This document shows, piece by piece, positions 11,537 to 23,329 of a DNA stretch of 64,000 nucleotides (positions within the stretch are counted from its first letter, which is position 1; each line of letters begins with the position of its first letter). The notes under the pieces are model-generated. The model searched no databases, was not told where the DNA came from, and was given only the letters and a program-made list of their open reading frames with translations. The DNA comes from Rhodocollybia butyracea (taxonomy: Eukaryota > Basidiomycota > Agaricomycetes > Agaricales > Omphalotaceae): contig JADNRY010000252.1 in assembly GCA_015501585.1 (NCBI GenBank), forward strand, positions 25,754 to 89,753, given 5' to 3'. Position numbers and translations under genes: made by a program.

Positions 11537-12914
11537 CATAGTGATACTGTGAAAGACTGGTGTAGACGAGTGTGGGGTCGATAGAGAAATGAGCAAGCTG
11601 ATCCTATGTATTTATACGCGATTCTGCTCTTAAATCATCATCCACATCGCTAAAGCTAATGACATTGTGGCGCAGATATTCGTAAGTTTTTTCAAAAGTT
11701 TTTACAGGACTCCGGCAGTGGCAAACATTCGTACGTCGCAAGTCCACTTACTTACTTAACTTGGTGTCATTTCAGCGTCATTCAATCAGCTGAAGCGAGG
11801 CTTGAGCGAAGCATACAAGGAGTATGTACATGTAAGTACCAGTCTCTGATTTGGAATAAATCGAAGTTCTTAGTTTACAGAGGGTATGGCATATATATTG
11901 GTGACTTGATATTCTCGTAAATAATCTCATGAGAGAAATGGTATCAAGTATGCTACCTAGGCATCTAGCTACGCATGTGGTCGTTGTAGGCCTAGCTTAG
12001 GCTCTATGCATGTAGTAGGTATAAGTCATGTTATAAAACCTCATCTCAGTGGGATTAGAAAAAACTTTGGAGAAACCTCATCTGTCAGGGGTTGACGCAA
12101 TGCCGGTAGACATACCGTAGTACAGCTGTTCAGTTCATTTGAATCTCCAAGCGGCCCCACAAGTCCAGAGTGAAGCACGAGTCGGAGCTCAATGATCAAG
12201 CTGGAGTTACGTTCCCTCGAGGCCTCATCAAGTTCCCAAGTCCCCATAGATTTCATATGTTGACTTTTTCTGATTGAAAACATTAAACATTGCATGCGAG
12301 AAAGAGCGAAGACCGAGCCGAAGTAACTGCAATTTCAAGCACACATGATATTGAGGTTATGTTAAAGCGATTTATGGCCATAACGTTTTGCACCCCTATT
12401 GATGTGGCTACGAACGTTCAAGAGTGAGATCAGTGGTCTGTCACTAGGTCCACCTGAAATCTACCGAAAGGGAGGTTATCATTGGTATCCGATCAATAAG
12501 CGAAAACGAGGGGAGTATTGGACTTGGCAAGGAGTCTGACACAGATCCAGGATTGCTAGACAACAGTGGCCAAGATGCTCTTTCGTTCCAACAGAGGACA
12601 CTTAATTTGTGGTGGCACAAACTCTCACGTTGCAGTGTTGTTCTTTTACATTTTCAATTTGACAGAGCTAGATAATTGACGACGTACCATCTGCGGACTG
12701 TTTCGCTCTGGCGAGCTGGTAAAGCGGCTCTTGTTAGTAGATGATTTATGAATGATGTCCGAGTCGATGAACATTCATAGTAACGTACCATCGGCGGACT
12801 GTTTTGCTCTGCTTTTGTTTACTATTTAGAGACTGGAAGGATGGTGCGAATAGTTTGGTATTGAGAACGGTATAATTAACGGTATAATTCGAATTCGAGT
12901 TCTAGAAAACGACG
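11535..12914. other. Intergenic DNA, no supported gene
   Basis: Only short, unconvincing open frames occur. The one notable structure is a pair of 29-base direct repeats at 12682-12710 and 12783-12811. Confidence 0.6.
12682..12811 (+). repeat. Pair of 29-bp direct repeats
   Basis: The unit at 12682-12710 (ACGTACCATC.GCGGACTG...) recurs at 12783-12811 with two mismatches, 101 bases apart. The flanks differ, so this is not a simple tandem duplication. The function is unknown. Confidence 0.7.
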
Positions 12915-12962
12915 GTGAGTTGTATCCTATAAGGAACGGATATTATTATTTTCTTCACTCAG

Positions 12963-13107
12963 TATCCCAACATCTCCACGGCCGGCATCGCGTGCACGCG
13001 TCCGGGCTTCACAAAAGAAGGAAGAAGAAGAAAACATCCCCGAGCGCGAATACCGCAGCTTCGATGCCCCCGAGTCATTCAACAACCCGCTCGTCGTCAA
13101 TATCCAG
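12963..13107 (+). other. Possible orphan exon
   Basis: A splice-like layout is visible: GTGAGT donor at 12916, acceptor ..CTTCACTCAG ending at 12962, and a second donor GTATCC at 13108. The stretch between is open and reads as a charged peptide (ending SFNNPLVVNIQ) in phase with an upstream open segment. No start codon, stop or partner exons were recognised. This may be a gene remnant or chance. Confidence 0.2.
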
Positions 13108-13149
13108 GTATCCAGATATCAGCGGATGCACGCGTGGGGAAGAAGGGAA

Positions 13150-14226
13150 GAGGGGAAGAGGGGAAGAGAGGAAGAGGTAACCGTAACAAGTGATTTGATG
13201 GCCTATGACCTTGAAGAAACGCGACCTGGCTTGTAGGATCTTGTACTTATAGGGAGTAGTAGCTGGATGCGAGGATGGCTGGGTTTGCCATATTGGTATA
13301 TTGATAGGAATAGTTGAGGTGGGCGATAAGTTAACCTCAACGCTGGCGATAAGTATTAATTTTGGCGGATGTTTTTTGGCGGAACGGCTTGGGAGGTCTT
13401 CCGAGGGGGTTTTGTTCACCTCGTGGTTTTTCCATGCGTCAATAGTGTTTTTTTTTGTTATAGATGTATCTGTAACTGGTCTGGTCAACGTTTCAACGCA
13501 GAAGGCTGCAAAAAAGGCTTGCTGATCAAGATTCAACGCGCAACAAATAACGACCAAGGACATTCATTCGATAGAGACAAACCTTGACTCTTAGTTCGGT
13601 TGAAGGGGGGTGACGATCATGGACCTGAAGAACAGCCGAGAAGATACAGGCAGAGGAAATTAGAGGAAAATCAGAGGAAGAGGGAGGAGGACTTGGCCTG
13701 TTGGGCCTGTAGCGGAACGGAGGTGCTTTCCACTGAGGCGCCATTCGCAACTTGCATGCGGACGAGCTGCGAGCATAGCCGGAGTATGTGACTCGTGATT
13801 CGTGAGCTCCTTTCAATAGTGAAGGTGGTAAGAAGTTATACACACCTAAGTCTGATGGTCAAATTTTAAACTTCACTGAGGATAAGAGAAGATGTAAATG
13901 GGGTGGCGAGAAAGGGTTGTGAGGGTGCCTTCTTGCGCAGGTGATATCAAGAGCTTCGTCATCTGCAGCAGGCGGCCCACCGTCATCCAGTCTGCAGTAG
14001 TACCGAGAGTTTCATGCTGCCGCGACTCGTCAGTCGAAACTTACAATTATTGAAACGATGAGAACAAGGTCAACGTTACGCGTAAGGCCGCGCATACAGC
14101 ATTTGGCTCCCATTCACATTCAATTGCATTGCCACCTAGAATCCAAGCGTTCTACTTATGACATGTAGACCTGTAACCCCAGCGATAAGCACATACAATG
14201 TACATCCAAAAACTTCTCCGTATAAA
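13150..14226. other. Intergenic DNA, no supported gene
   Basis: A purine-rich low-complexity tract (GGGAAGA repeats) lies at 13134-13176. Open frames on both strands overlap each other and lack gene-like composition. A short block around 13700-13740 (CCTGTAGCGGAA ... GCTTTCCA) has a diverged second copy near 15470-15500. Confidence 0.5.
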
Positions 14227-14946
14227 TCAAATCTCCGACCCGAAGCTCTTAGCGCTCTCAATGCTGGGTCGCGACGCAGCGACTCTTTCACCCTCTCGGC
14301 TGTAAGGCCAGGACCTGGTAGCCCAAATCGAGGGGAATGAAGTCAACTCAACCGGTGGCGCAGGCGGGTTTGACGGATGGTACAGGTTTTTCCCTTGTAT
14401 CAGCTTCTTGAGCATCGCTTCGACCATGTACAACGAGGTCCCCTCCTCCTTCGATGCTGGTCCCTTTATGGGCAAGATTAGGCCTGGACCGACCTGCTCT
14501 TCGGATGCGAACCGCGCGGTAGCTTTCAGATCGATGATTTCAACGTCTGGTGGCACCGCGTTGTGTTTGATGAGCTCGAAAGTGGATTTCAAGGTCAAAG
14601 GCCCTTTCAATTTGTTGGCAACGGGTTTTGTGAAGAAGCGAAAAAGGTCGGCTTGTGGATGGGGCGGCGTGAAGATTAGGGACCATGCTTCATCGTTGGA
14701 ACCTTTCTTGTTTTTCCAAACAGAAAGAGAATATGCGAATTTTTTCTCTACGTGATGTTCCTTTTCTCTCAATGAAACCAAGATGGGATGTTTTGAACAA
14801 AATTCACCAGGAGATACTATTTTCTTGAATGTTTTCCGAAGGCCCCGAGGTTCTATGTCGTTTTCAAGCAGAGGAGACGCATTGACAACCAGAAGGTTGG
14901 ATAACAGCGGAAGCAACGTCGCCAGGATGAGTTTTCTGAAAAGCAT
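14227..14946 (-). CDS. Secreted protein of unknown function
   Basis: This is an intronless frame of 239 codons. Residues 1-24 form a clear signal peptide: a basic start (MLFRK), a Leu/Ala/Val core and a likely cut after VNA-SP. The mature part is basic and Pro/Lys-rich with no transmembrane segment. It holds two Cys at most and ends in a Ser/Arg-rich tail. No domain was recognised. A TATA-like TTATAAG lies about 140 bases upstream on the minus strand (near 15085-15092). It does not share motifs with secreted families A or B further right and lacks their intron after the signal peptide. Coding status rests on frame length and the signal peptide. Confidence 0.65.
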   Translation of the reverse strand: MLFRKLILATLLPLLSNLLVVNASPLLENDIEPRGLRKTFKKIVSPGEFCSKHPILVSLREKEHHVEKKFAYSLSVWKNKKGSNDEAWSLIFTPPHPQADLFRFFTKPVANKLKGPLTLKSTFELIKHNAVPPDVEIIDLKATARFASEEQVGPGLILPIKGPASKEEGTSLYMVEAMLKKLIQGKNLYHPSNPPAPPVELTSFPSIWATRSWPYSREGERVAASRPSIESAKSFGSEI

Positions 14947-15029
14947 GGCGTCAAGAATAACTAGTAGATCACGATGTGTACGAGGGCACGAAACGGAAAT
15001 CGATATTTGGGTCGCTCACTTTATCTGAC

Positions 15030-16650
15030 CAGCAGATGGTGGAAGGAGCAAAGAATGATGCGCTAAAGAATTGTGACAGACTATTCTTATAAGTCGGAAT
15101 ATCATTTGAAATTTGGAGAAATCGGCGTGCACTCGGGTAAGTAGCTGTAAGTAGTAGTACTAGCGGGGAGTTTCAAGTTTCAACCAGTTTCAACCATATC
15201 ACGCGACAAGAGCAAGTTATCGATGTCGTTGAGGTTTCCCGCATGCTAATAAGACACATGAAAGGAACAAAACAGGCTGGCCAAGTGAAGGCGATTTTGA
15301 ATCCAGCAAGCATCTGCGCAGTCTATTGGAGTATGTGGGCGACCCTTGCCACACCCTTGCCAGCCCTCCCCCCACCCTGGATGCGATGGCGCCTTCTGGG
15401 CGAAGACGATTCTCTGCGCGAGAAGCAGGCAAAGATGATGGGCAAAGGAAATCCGAGGAAGAGGTAGGAGTCCTGTAGCGGAAATAGAGCTGCTTTCCAA
15501 CGCGGATGAGCCTAATAGCTAGAGTAGAGTATGTAATTTCATTGTCAATAACGGATGCGGCGAGTTTTCGTGAGCTGGAGGACTTGGAGATAGATTATTG
15601 CGGGAAGTACCAGAAGGACCTGCTTCGTTATGAGCCTATTTCCCTTCAGCTTAGCTTATAACATTACAACGAAGTACAAAAGACATACCTGCATTTCGCT
15701 GACATGGACTCGCTGTCGTTTTGGCCTATGTACATCTTGATTTGTACCTGGCAGTGGAGTGCGATACTTTTTATGGTTATTATAAGTTCCTCTTGATACT
15801 TCTTTCCTGCTTTTACAGTATCTCGGGCAGTCACAAAAGTATTTCATGAGAAAAGATTGAATTTGGCAATGGTAGTAGATGGTAGTGGTACAAGAGAGAA
15901 GCGACGATAGAGGTACAGATGAAGCGAATAAGCTAAGTCCATAATACGACACATCGGGCGCGTGGCTTTTGGCCAACCTTGATGACAAATTCCATTGGAT
16001 TGTTGGAATTGTGGGCAGTTTCGTTGATTCAAACGACGTTGGTAGTCGGGCATGGTCGAGGGCCAAGGAAAAGTCGAGCAACAAGCAGCTCTCGTCAGAT
16101 GGAACGGATGAAAAAGTGGGTTTGATCCGTTACGGTCCGTTTTTCGCCATCCGGACTTTTGACTGGGATTAATTACGCACTTGGTTCGACGGTCATTGGC
16201 TTTCAACATTTCAACGCCTTTCATCCAACGTTTGTTCCGTAGTAATCCTTCGCGATCGATATCCTTGGCGGTACGGCCGTTCAGCGAAAGACGCACGTCT
16301 CAATCTGTCCGACAAGCATCTTCCTTATCCGATACAGGCAACTGAGAAAACATCACAGTGAATTTTAGACATTGCCGGTGACCGGTGATATCCAAGTGGT
16401 AGGAAGGAGGAAAAGCTTTCTTTGAGAGTCAGACGATTCTTCTGTCCAGTGCAACACAAGATACAGCTGAGTGTACATTGAGTTCACGCTATACTGAATG
16501 ACGTGAGTGTTGGGCGAAGGCTCCAGATCAAAAACGCAAAAAAAAGTACTGAGGCCGAGGGGTAACAAATTATGACCTCCATGATACTTTCGTTGTTGTT
16601 TATACTTTTGTGAAAAGCCTTGTAAGAAACACAAAAAGAATTTGATAAAC
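15030..16650. other. Intergenic DNA, no confident gene
   Basis: A minus-strand open frame of 150 codons (15844-16296) starts with a plausible charged stretch (LSLNGRTAKDIDREGLLR). The rest is Cys/Pro/Leu-rich with no recognisable domain, and no splice pattern could be fixed. It is left as unsupported. Nothing else is evident. Confidence 0.5.
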
Positions 16651-16662
16651 TTCTTAGTAGAA

Positions 16663-16769
16663 GTCCGCGGCGTGGATTGAACACGCGACTTCAAGATTGT
16701 TTAGAATGAACCAAGAACGTGTTACTTCTCTATTGCAATCTCGCGCTCTAGCCACTGAGCTACGCGGAC
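16663..16769 (-). tRNA. tRNA-Cys (GCA) with intron
   Basis: On the minus strand the acceptor stem GTCCGCG pairs perfectly with CGCGGAC. The D arm is GCTC-AGTGGCTA-GAGC, the anticodon stem CGAGA/TCTTG (one G.T pair), and the T arm GCGTG-TTCAATC-CACGC (5 bp). The loop reads TTGCAA, giving anticodon GCA, with an intron of about 35 nt placed canonically after position 37. The discriminator base is T, which fits a cysteine tRNA. A T5 run suitable as a Pol III terminator follows about 25 nt downstream (plus-strand AAAAA at 16633-16637). The mature RNA would be 72 nt before CCA addition. Confidence 0.92.
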
Positions 16770-17434
16770 ATGTTTTAGTTCGTGTTCAAGCCAGTTCACG
16801 ACAAAGAAAAACACTGCTTCCACTTGCGAGAGTCCATCGACATCCCTTGAAGAAGCCACACTTATCTTCAACTCATATATGTAGCTACTAGATGTCTGCT
16901 GAACCGCCAGAGCACATCCTTCCCGAAATGTTCTCCTGCTACCAGAACTCGGAACTTCTATGCAGCTCCCATAAAAAAACACGGGAGAAAAGCATCCACC
17001 AAGTACTCTGGATACAACCCACCCTTAAGCTTGGGGATATCGATAGCAACGAGCTTGAGCACAATCGAACAAAACCTTCGACATACACTACATGGGATTC
17101 AAGTGACCCTTCCAAACGAGAGTCCCACCTACAGCTCAAGGATCCATTTCCCCGCCGTACCAAGTTCCAACCGTCCAACAGCTCGAGTCCACGACCTCAA
17201 AACCAAATCACACTTCACACACCACCATCCACATCCAAAGAACATAATAAAATAGAATAAAACGATTCATTTTCAGCTTCTTTAAATCTCAAAAAAAAAA
17301 AAGCCATTAAGCCAAACATCGGTTCATAATACGAAAAAAAAAAGAAACGGGCAAAAATAGTTGTGTATCATACTTTCATACTTTCTAACTAACTTTCGTA
17401 TTTCCCCCCGTGTCTCCTGCGTCTCCCGTGTCTT
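16770..17434. other. Spacer between tRNA-Cys and SEC31
   Basis: An open plus-strand frame of 122 codons (16892-17260) has no domain, no signal peptide and a Ser/Pro/His-rich composition. It is not supported as a gene. Several A-runs (17290-17345) precede the SEC31 3' end. Confidence 0.5.
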
Positions 17435-20400
17435 CTATAGTCGCATAATCAGCTGCTTCACGCCCGACATCCACAGCCCAATGTCGTCCTTCTGCGACCC
17501 GCGGGTGAGCAAGTCGACATGGATCGCAAGCGCGGCGGGACGGTCGTGCGCGTCCATGGCTGCAGAAAGTTGCGAAAGTAAAACGTTAAAGAGAATTCAA
17601 CAGAACATCAATGTAATCACGAACCTCTCGTAAGAACAAGCAACTGGTCCACAACCGGCGTCGACAGCGTCTCGCAATTCAGTGCATCGAACAGCGGGTT
17701 GATCCTACGCTCCAAGTCATCTACTTGGCGCTTCTGCGCGGGCTAGAAAACACAAAACAAAAAAGGCACACAGTCAGTTCAACGAACATAGGGGAAACAA
17801 ACGCTCTTTTTTCGCTTACAGGAACACTACCCTTCATCCTCTCCAGCTCTCTCAGGATAACCTCATACGCGGGTCTTGCATGTTCAGGTATATGGCTACG
17901 ATCTCCAGGTGCTACAAAGAAAGAAAAAGCAAAATCGCAATCGTAAGAAACCTCTTAACAGAGATATAAGAATACTCGTTTACTCACGATATTTTGGAGG
18001 CGGGGGTCCCGCTTTTTGCGCACGAGGTGGTGGAGCAGCCGGTGACGCCCGACCAGGAGGACCGCCTGGCCCAGCCCCAGGAGGCGGCGCATGCTGTTGT
18101 GGTGGGGGCCCACCACGAGCGCCAGGCGGAGGAGCGTGCATCCCTCCACCGCTAGCTTGACCGGGAGGCGGTCCATAAGCACCGGGTCCCTGGGCTGGAG
18201 CCTGGGCCTGTCCTGGGGGCGGCGCATACGGCCCAGACGGTGGCTGCTGCATGGGCGGCGGAGTGGCACGAGCGTACGGGCCGCTAGGTGGCGGAGGCAT
18301 ATGAGGAGCCTGACCAGCTTGGGGCGGACGACCAAATTGACCGGGACCCGGGCCAGGAGCTTGGCCGGGCCCTGGCCCACCACGAGTTGGAGGGAGGCCA
18401 TATTGTGAAGGCGGAGGAGGGTGTCCTTGGGGAGGAGACATCATACGCGTTGGAGGAGGAGCCATTCCCATGTTACCCGGTCCGCCACCTGCGACCGACG
18501 GTGGCCTCGCGCCAGCTCCAGGTGGGGGAGGATACATCCCTGGCCCGGGAGGCCCAACACGTCCTGGAGGGCCTGCAGGAGGAGGCGCGCGACCGGGAAC
18601 ACTTCCTGGACGAGGAGGGGCATGCTGCAAGTTCATCGGGGGCTGACCCGACTGCATGTACGAACCACTCGTCGGAGGTGACAGAGGCGATGCTGTAGAG
18701 TTGGGGAAAGGCGAGACAATTGCTGCAGGTACGGCTTTGTTCCCCATAGCACTGGAAGTGCGACCAGGGTTTAGAACCGGCGCATCATTCCATCCACCAT
18801 TGTCTCTTTTTCGGAGGCGGAGGAAGTGTGGCAGGAACGCGAGGCGGAGCCACTTGAGCCGGCTGGACTTGAGACCCTGTGTTCATATTGCCTCCATAAG
18901 GATTATAGGAAGGTGCGGCGGGTGTAAACGTATTGGCCGCAGGAGTGAAACCGTTTCCAGCCGGAGTGAACGTACTCACGGATGAAGGAGCACCGTAAGA
19001 CTGAGCACCCACAGCTCCGTTCTGCGAATACTGACTCTGTGGCTGCACATGATAATTTGCCGAGGGCTGATACCCCCCACCATATGGACCTGAAGCAGCA
19101 GGAACAGGCGCAGGAGGCACAGCAGCACGACCTACAGTAGCAGGCTGACCATATCCGCCCCCATAGGGCACACGAGATGTCGACGCAGCAGCGGTCTGAT
19201 GGACAACAGGAACCGCTGTCGCACGGGCAGCATCCGTAGCACCCGAAAGCCTCTTCCTCTCCGCCACCAAATCCTTACCCCCAGACGAGCCCAGATACCC
19301 CGGCGGCGTAAGCTTCAAAACCGCCGCAGCCTCCTTCAGAAGACCCTGCGACGCCAAAAGCTCAGCATACTCGAAATACTGATCATACAACCCAGCCAAC
19401 TTGTACGTCTTGACCTCAGCCGCAACGTTAGAGTTGGAGGCAGCCCCAAGATCGACATCTTCATACTTCGTTGCAGACCTAAACACGGTCACCTTCTCCA
19501 CAAAGCTCTGTAGGGCATGCGCATGCGCCGTATACCGCGATCCACTCCCAAACTTCTCACCTCGCACAAGCGCCTCTTCCTCCTCACCCATCTCCTCCAT
19601 CCAAATACTCACTAACCGCTCCAGCCTCGCAGCAGCAAGATACGTTAACGTCGCGTACCTCCTGTACTCCACCGCCTCCTTCCCTCCTAATCCATTCCTG
19701 AGATCCTCCGTATCCCTATCCATATTCACATCACCCCTCCTAACCCTATACTCAAACTCCAATCTCCTCCCCAGCATCTCCACGAGGCCCCCAAACTCCT
19801 CCCTCCCTGCAAACGTACACAACACAACGAAAACCTCTCTCCACTCCGCCAGTTCCGCATTCTGCACCACATCCTCCAGGTCACCGGCGACGATGCTTTC
19901 GTATAACCGTAGATACGGCTTCGGTTTGGCCTTGTTCCTAAACCTGGAAGCGGAAGCCAAGGTGCGTTGTCGTTCGTAATCAAAATACGCTTTTTGCGTC
20001 TCCGCGAGGAGCGCGGGACCTCCACGAACAGCGAGCAGAAGCGCGTCGGCGAAGCGGTTAGTGGATAGGCATAGAGAGACAGCAGAGGAAAAGTCTCCTA
20101 GGATCAGAGCTTTGGTAATCAACGCCTCTGTTTCTGATCCTGTTCCGGCTTCGTTTTCGGATTCGTCGTCAGAAGGAGAGTAAATAATCCTAAACGTATT
20201 GTTGTTCTTCGAACTCCCTACTTCAGAGGCAGAGGCAGCGGAAGAGGGGCGTGAGCCAATCGTTGCTGCAACGGAAGAATCCACCGCGTAATTCGTATGA
20301 GGAACGAGAACCTGCTGAGTATGCCCATCCCCAGTATCAACCCCGATATTGCTGAAAAAGTCGCCTCCACCGGCTCCGGGGGCAAGGTTATCGTCCCGAA

Positions 20401-22646
20401 TAAGGAAGGCGCAGTCGTAGTAGACTCCGTATCAACCTGACGCGTAGTATCAGACGTAACGCTAGCGCTAATTTCCGAGGGTGTTTTTTCGTTGTCAAAG
20501 GGACTTTCGTCAATTTCGTCTACTTCGTCACGGGCATCGGGAGTTTCAGCGGGTTCAGCTCCTCCCAGAGGCGTAGGCTCGCGTTCGGGTTCAGCGAATG
20601 AGACAACAGGAGGCTTCATATCCGCTAAATCCCGCGCCCCTTCCACGTTATCTTCCTCTTCCAGATATTGCTGCTTACGCCCCTCAACACCTGCCTTGAG
20701 CTTCTCCACTGCCTCTCCGATCTTCGCAGCCACGTCCGATTTCTTATATCCCAGCAACGTAACTAGCTCCTCACGCGATCCCGAGTCCGAATCCGAATCC
20801 ATATGATACATCGTCAACAGCGCATTCCATATCTCTTCCTCTTCGCTCTCCCCCACCTTCTCTTCTGCGTTCGCCTTTACCTTTCCCTCTGCGAACACCC
20901 TGATCGATTCACCCTCACCGCCCTCAACCGCCGTCTGCAACGCCCTCGCTCTCCCTACAACATCCTCCTCGGTAACCACCCCTCTCAAATGTACACTCCT
21001 GCTCTGGTTCTCCCCCCGCGCACCCGCAAGATTGCTTATGCTAACCAGTTTTCCACCAAAGCCAAACGAAGAAGATACAGGCCGACGAAGCCACTTGGGG
21101 GGCTGCTTTAGGGAGAGCGTGCCCCCTTGGGAAGAGCGCGCAAAGCCAGGGACGTCGAATATGTCAGAACCGTCTGTGGAAGCTGCAGCAGATGGGGTAG
21201 CAGTGCTAGTGGCGGTGGTGGAGGATTCGTTGGTAGATTGGATAGAGTGTATTCCAACTGTACCGTCGAAAAATGCACTGGCGAGGAGGTCGGGGTTGCG
21301 GGGACACCATTCGACTTGGAAAGCCCAGTTGTCAGCGGAGGGAAGCTTTGGTGAGGAGAGATGGATTTATATCAACAAAACGTAGAACAGCAATGAAACA
21401 AAGGCATAACTTACTTCGCCGATGATTTCCGAGGATTGCGGGTTCCAGCACAATACTCGGTTGTCTTTACCACAAGACAACAGCAGATCGGCGTCTTGTT
21501 TGCACCAGGAGAGGGACAAAACGCCTTTTTCGTGGCCGGTGAGGATCTAATCCATCGTCAAACCATGGATTGACGCAAAGAATGATATTTGTTACCTTTT
21601 CTGGCGCGCGCGCGTTTCGAAGATCCCAAGCCATGATGATCGGGGAAGAGTCATCCTCGGAGGCAGTGACCAACCGAGTTGCCTGAAGTAAAGCGATCTT
21701 GAGTGAACAAAACTCATCGAATCAGGAAAGTACCTACATTGTCGGGATGCCATGCAATAGCACTCATGCCCCTTCGTCCACCAACAGCAAGCCCATTACC
21801 GTGACTACTTTGGCCTGCAAGAGTACCTGCACCACCTCCGTACGCCAACGCGACTACTTCGCGTTTACCCCTCAGATCCCATACAACGGTGTATCCGGTG
21901 CTACTGGCGCCAGCGAGGACATACTGAACCTGCTGGTTCCAAGCGACGGAAGTGATCTCATCGAGTTTGGTGCTTCTGCTACCGGGAGTAGGGGTATATG
22001 GCTTGCTGGGATCTTTGAGATCCCATATATAGACCTAAAGAAAAGATGTTTGCGTACTCGTACAAAACGATTGGAACAAACCACATACCTCGCCGCCAAT
22101 TCCACCAGAAGACAAAAGACTCGTCTGAATGGGGTTAAAGTCGAGCGCTCGTATAGGACCAGTATGTTGAGAATTGCGAAGTATCTGGCAGTTGGCGGAG
22201 CTGTAAAGAAAATACGTTTATCAAAAGTACCAATACGAAACACGAAAACACTACCTTTCGCCAGCCAGAATTTTGGCAGGATCCCACAAAGAAAGCTCAC
22301 CGTTTTCCATACCGGCAGCGATAACTCCTCGTGGCCGACTCGAGTCAACATAACCCCAAGTTATACGATTGAATCTACGAAATAAAAAAACCTAAAATAC
22401 GAAAAATAATAACAGCGTAGCATACCTCGCAGTATCTGTAACAACACCTTTAGGCCCATTGTGGCCTTGTCCGCCCAAGTCATATTCGTGTTTATCGAGA
22501 AAGTCTGGAGCCCAAATTTCAAGCTGGCTTTCATTGCTGAAAGATTCGTCAAGGGCGCCTGCGACTGTTCCGGTGGCCAGCAAAGGAAGAGACGCGTAAG
22601 GCGACCATGCGAACGTCGACGTTCTATGTATTTCTTTAAGTTTCAT
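17435..22646 (-). CDS. SEC31: COPII outer-coat protein Sec31
   Basis: Sec31 forms the outer cage of COPII vesicles with Sec13 at ER exit sites and stimulates Sar1 GTPase. It starts [17 protein letters not shown], the family N terminus, followed by WD40 repeats ([38 protein letters not shown]). Next come an [15 protein letters not shown] helical region, a long Pro/Gly-rich tail (Sec13/23 and Sar1 interaction zone in the family) and a conserved C terminus ([20 protein letters not shown]). Ten exons were placed: 22646-22426, 22374-22255, 22200-22089, 22034-21738, 21682-21596, 21546-21415, 21345-17988, 17911-17820, 17742-17625 and 17559-17435. All junctions are in phase (total 4662 nt, about 1553 aa). 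Exon 7 has two opposite one-base shifts: a missing G in GGG near 20394 and an extra A in A5 near 18812. Together they restore frame, and the stretch between them must be read in the shifted frame. Confidence 0.93.
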
Positions 22647-23329
22647 AGTCGAGAGGAAGGAAAACGAGCAAAGCCATGACACGTCGATTCCCAATCAAGT
22701 GGCAGTGCAGTCATGTGATCATGAGCAACGGGCGCTTCTGGCACTGCTTCTCTGCTTCTTGATCGAATTTAGTGGTGTATGTATCGTTCCTACTTCTTGA
22801 GGCCCGTGCCATTGAAATCTATCTAATACTGGTACTACGACGTGATTTCTTTAAAAGAAAAACTCAAGCTCTAAACTCCAAGTACGAGGCCGGGGAGTCT
22901 CTTATAAACGACGTATGTATAGAGAGTGCCAGGGTTTACTAAGTACATAGGCTTTCGAGAATGATTAAAGAATGTTTTAGAAGGGCAAGCTTGAAATCTT
23001 TTCAAAAGGGAGAGACATCGAAATACACACAGAATGCACGAAACCTCCCGTGTGGACGAGGAAGAGCAAAACCAAGTGGTGGGCTCACAGTTCAGACCAG
23101 AATATCGCTGTCAGAGTTCGTTGTGCACAAAGGAGGTTTACATGGGTGAGAGGAGGAAGAACGCTTTGAAAAGCACAGGCGGTGCCACTAAGTAAGATGA
23201 TAAGCGTTATGTGGGCGCTTGTTTATACCAAATTTGGGAATAAGGTCAAGTACAAGTATCGTATCGCTACCACGCTGGTTATCAGAAATTCAATATTTCT
23301 TCCTATCTTCCTCTGTTTCTTCGACTGTT
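22647..23329. other. Divergent spacer: SEC31 promoter side and 3' flank of gene A1
   Basis: There is no gene. A block at about 22800-23060 (ACTACG.CGTGA.TT, later TGCACGAAACCT) has a diverged copy at about 26720-26900, showing duplication of flanking DNA. At 23251-23268 lies ACAAGTATCGTATCGCTA, the family-A 3' motif. Confidence 0.6.

Noticed and set aside
13075..13563. Minus-strand frame of 162 codons
   Set aside because: It has no domain, signal peptide or splice pattern and a composition typical of chance frames; it also conflicts with plus-strand frames of similar quality.
14227..14946. Treating the 14.2-kb secreted protein as a member of family A or B
   Set aside because: It lacks the signal-peptide intron and every conserved block of both families.
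15656..16296. Two overlapping minus-strand frames (142 and 150 codons)
   Set aside because: Only the first 40 residues of one look protein-like; no consistent exon model or homology was recognised.
16892..17260. Plus-strand frame of 122 codons beginning MSAEPPEH
   Set aside because: It is low-complexity Ser/Pro/His-rich, starts within reach of the tRNA gene and has no supporting motif.
17955..18747. Long overlapping frames on both strands across the SEC31 proline-rich region, up to 148 codons out of frame
   Set aside because: They are by-products of GC-rich Pro/Gly codons; the in-frame SEC31 reading explains the region.
19401..19979. Plus-strand frame of 192 codons opposite SEC31 exon 7
   Set aside because: It is antisense to the conserved helical region of SEC31, Ser-rich and without a domain.
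21699..22385. Plus-strand frame of 228 codons opposite SEC31 WD40 exons
   Set aside because: It lies antisense to well-supported SEC31 exons and introns and reads through splice sites; a shadow frame.
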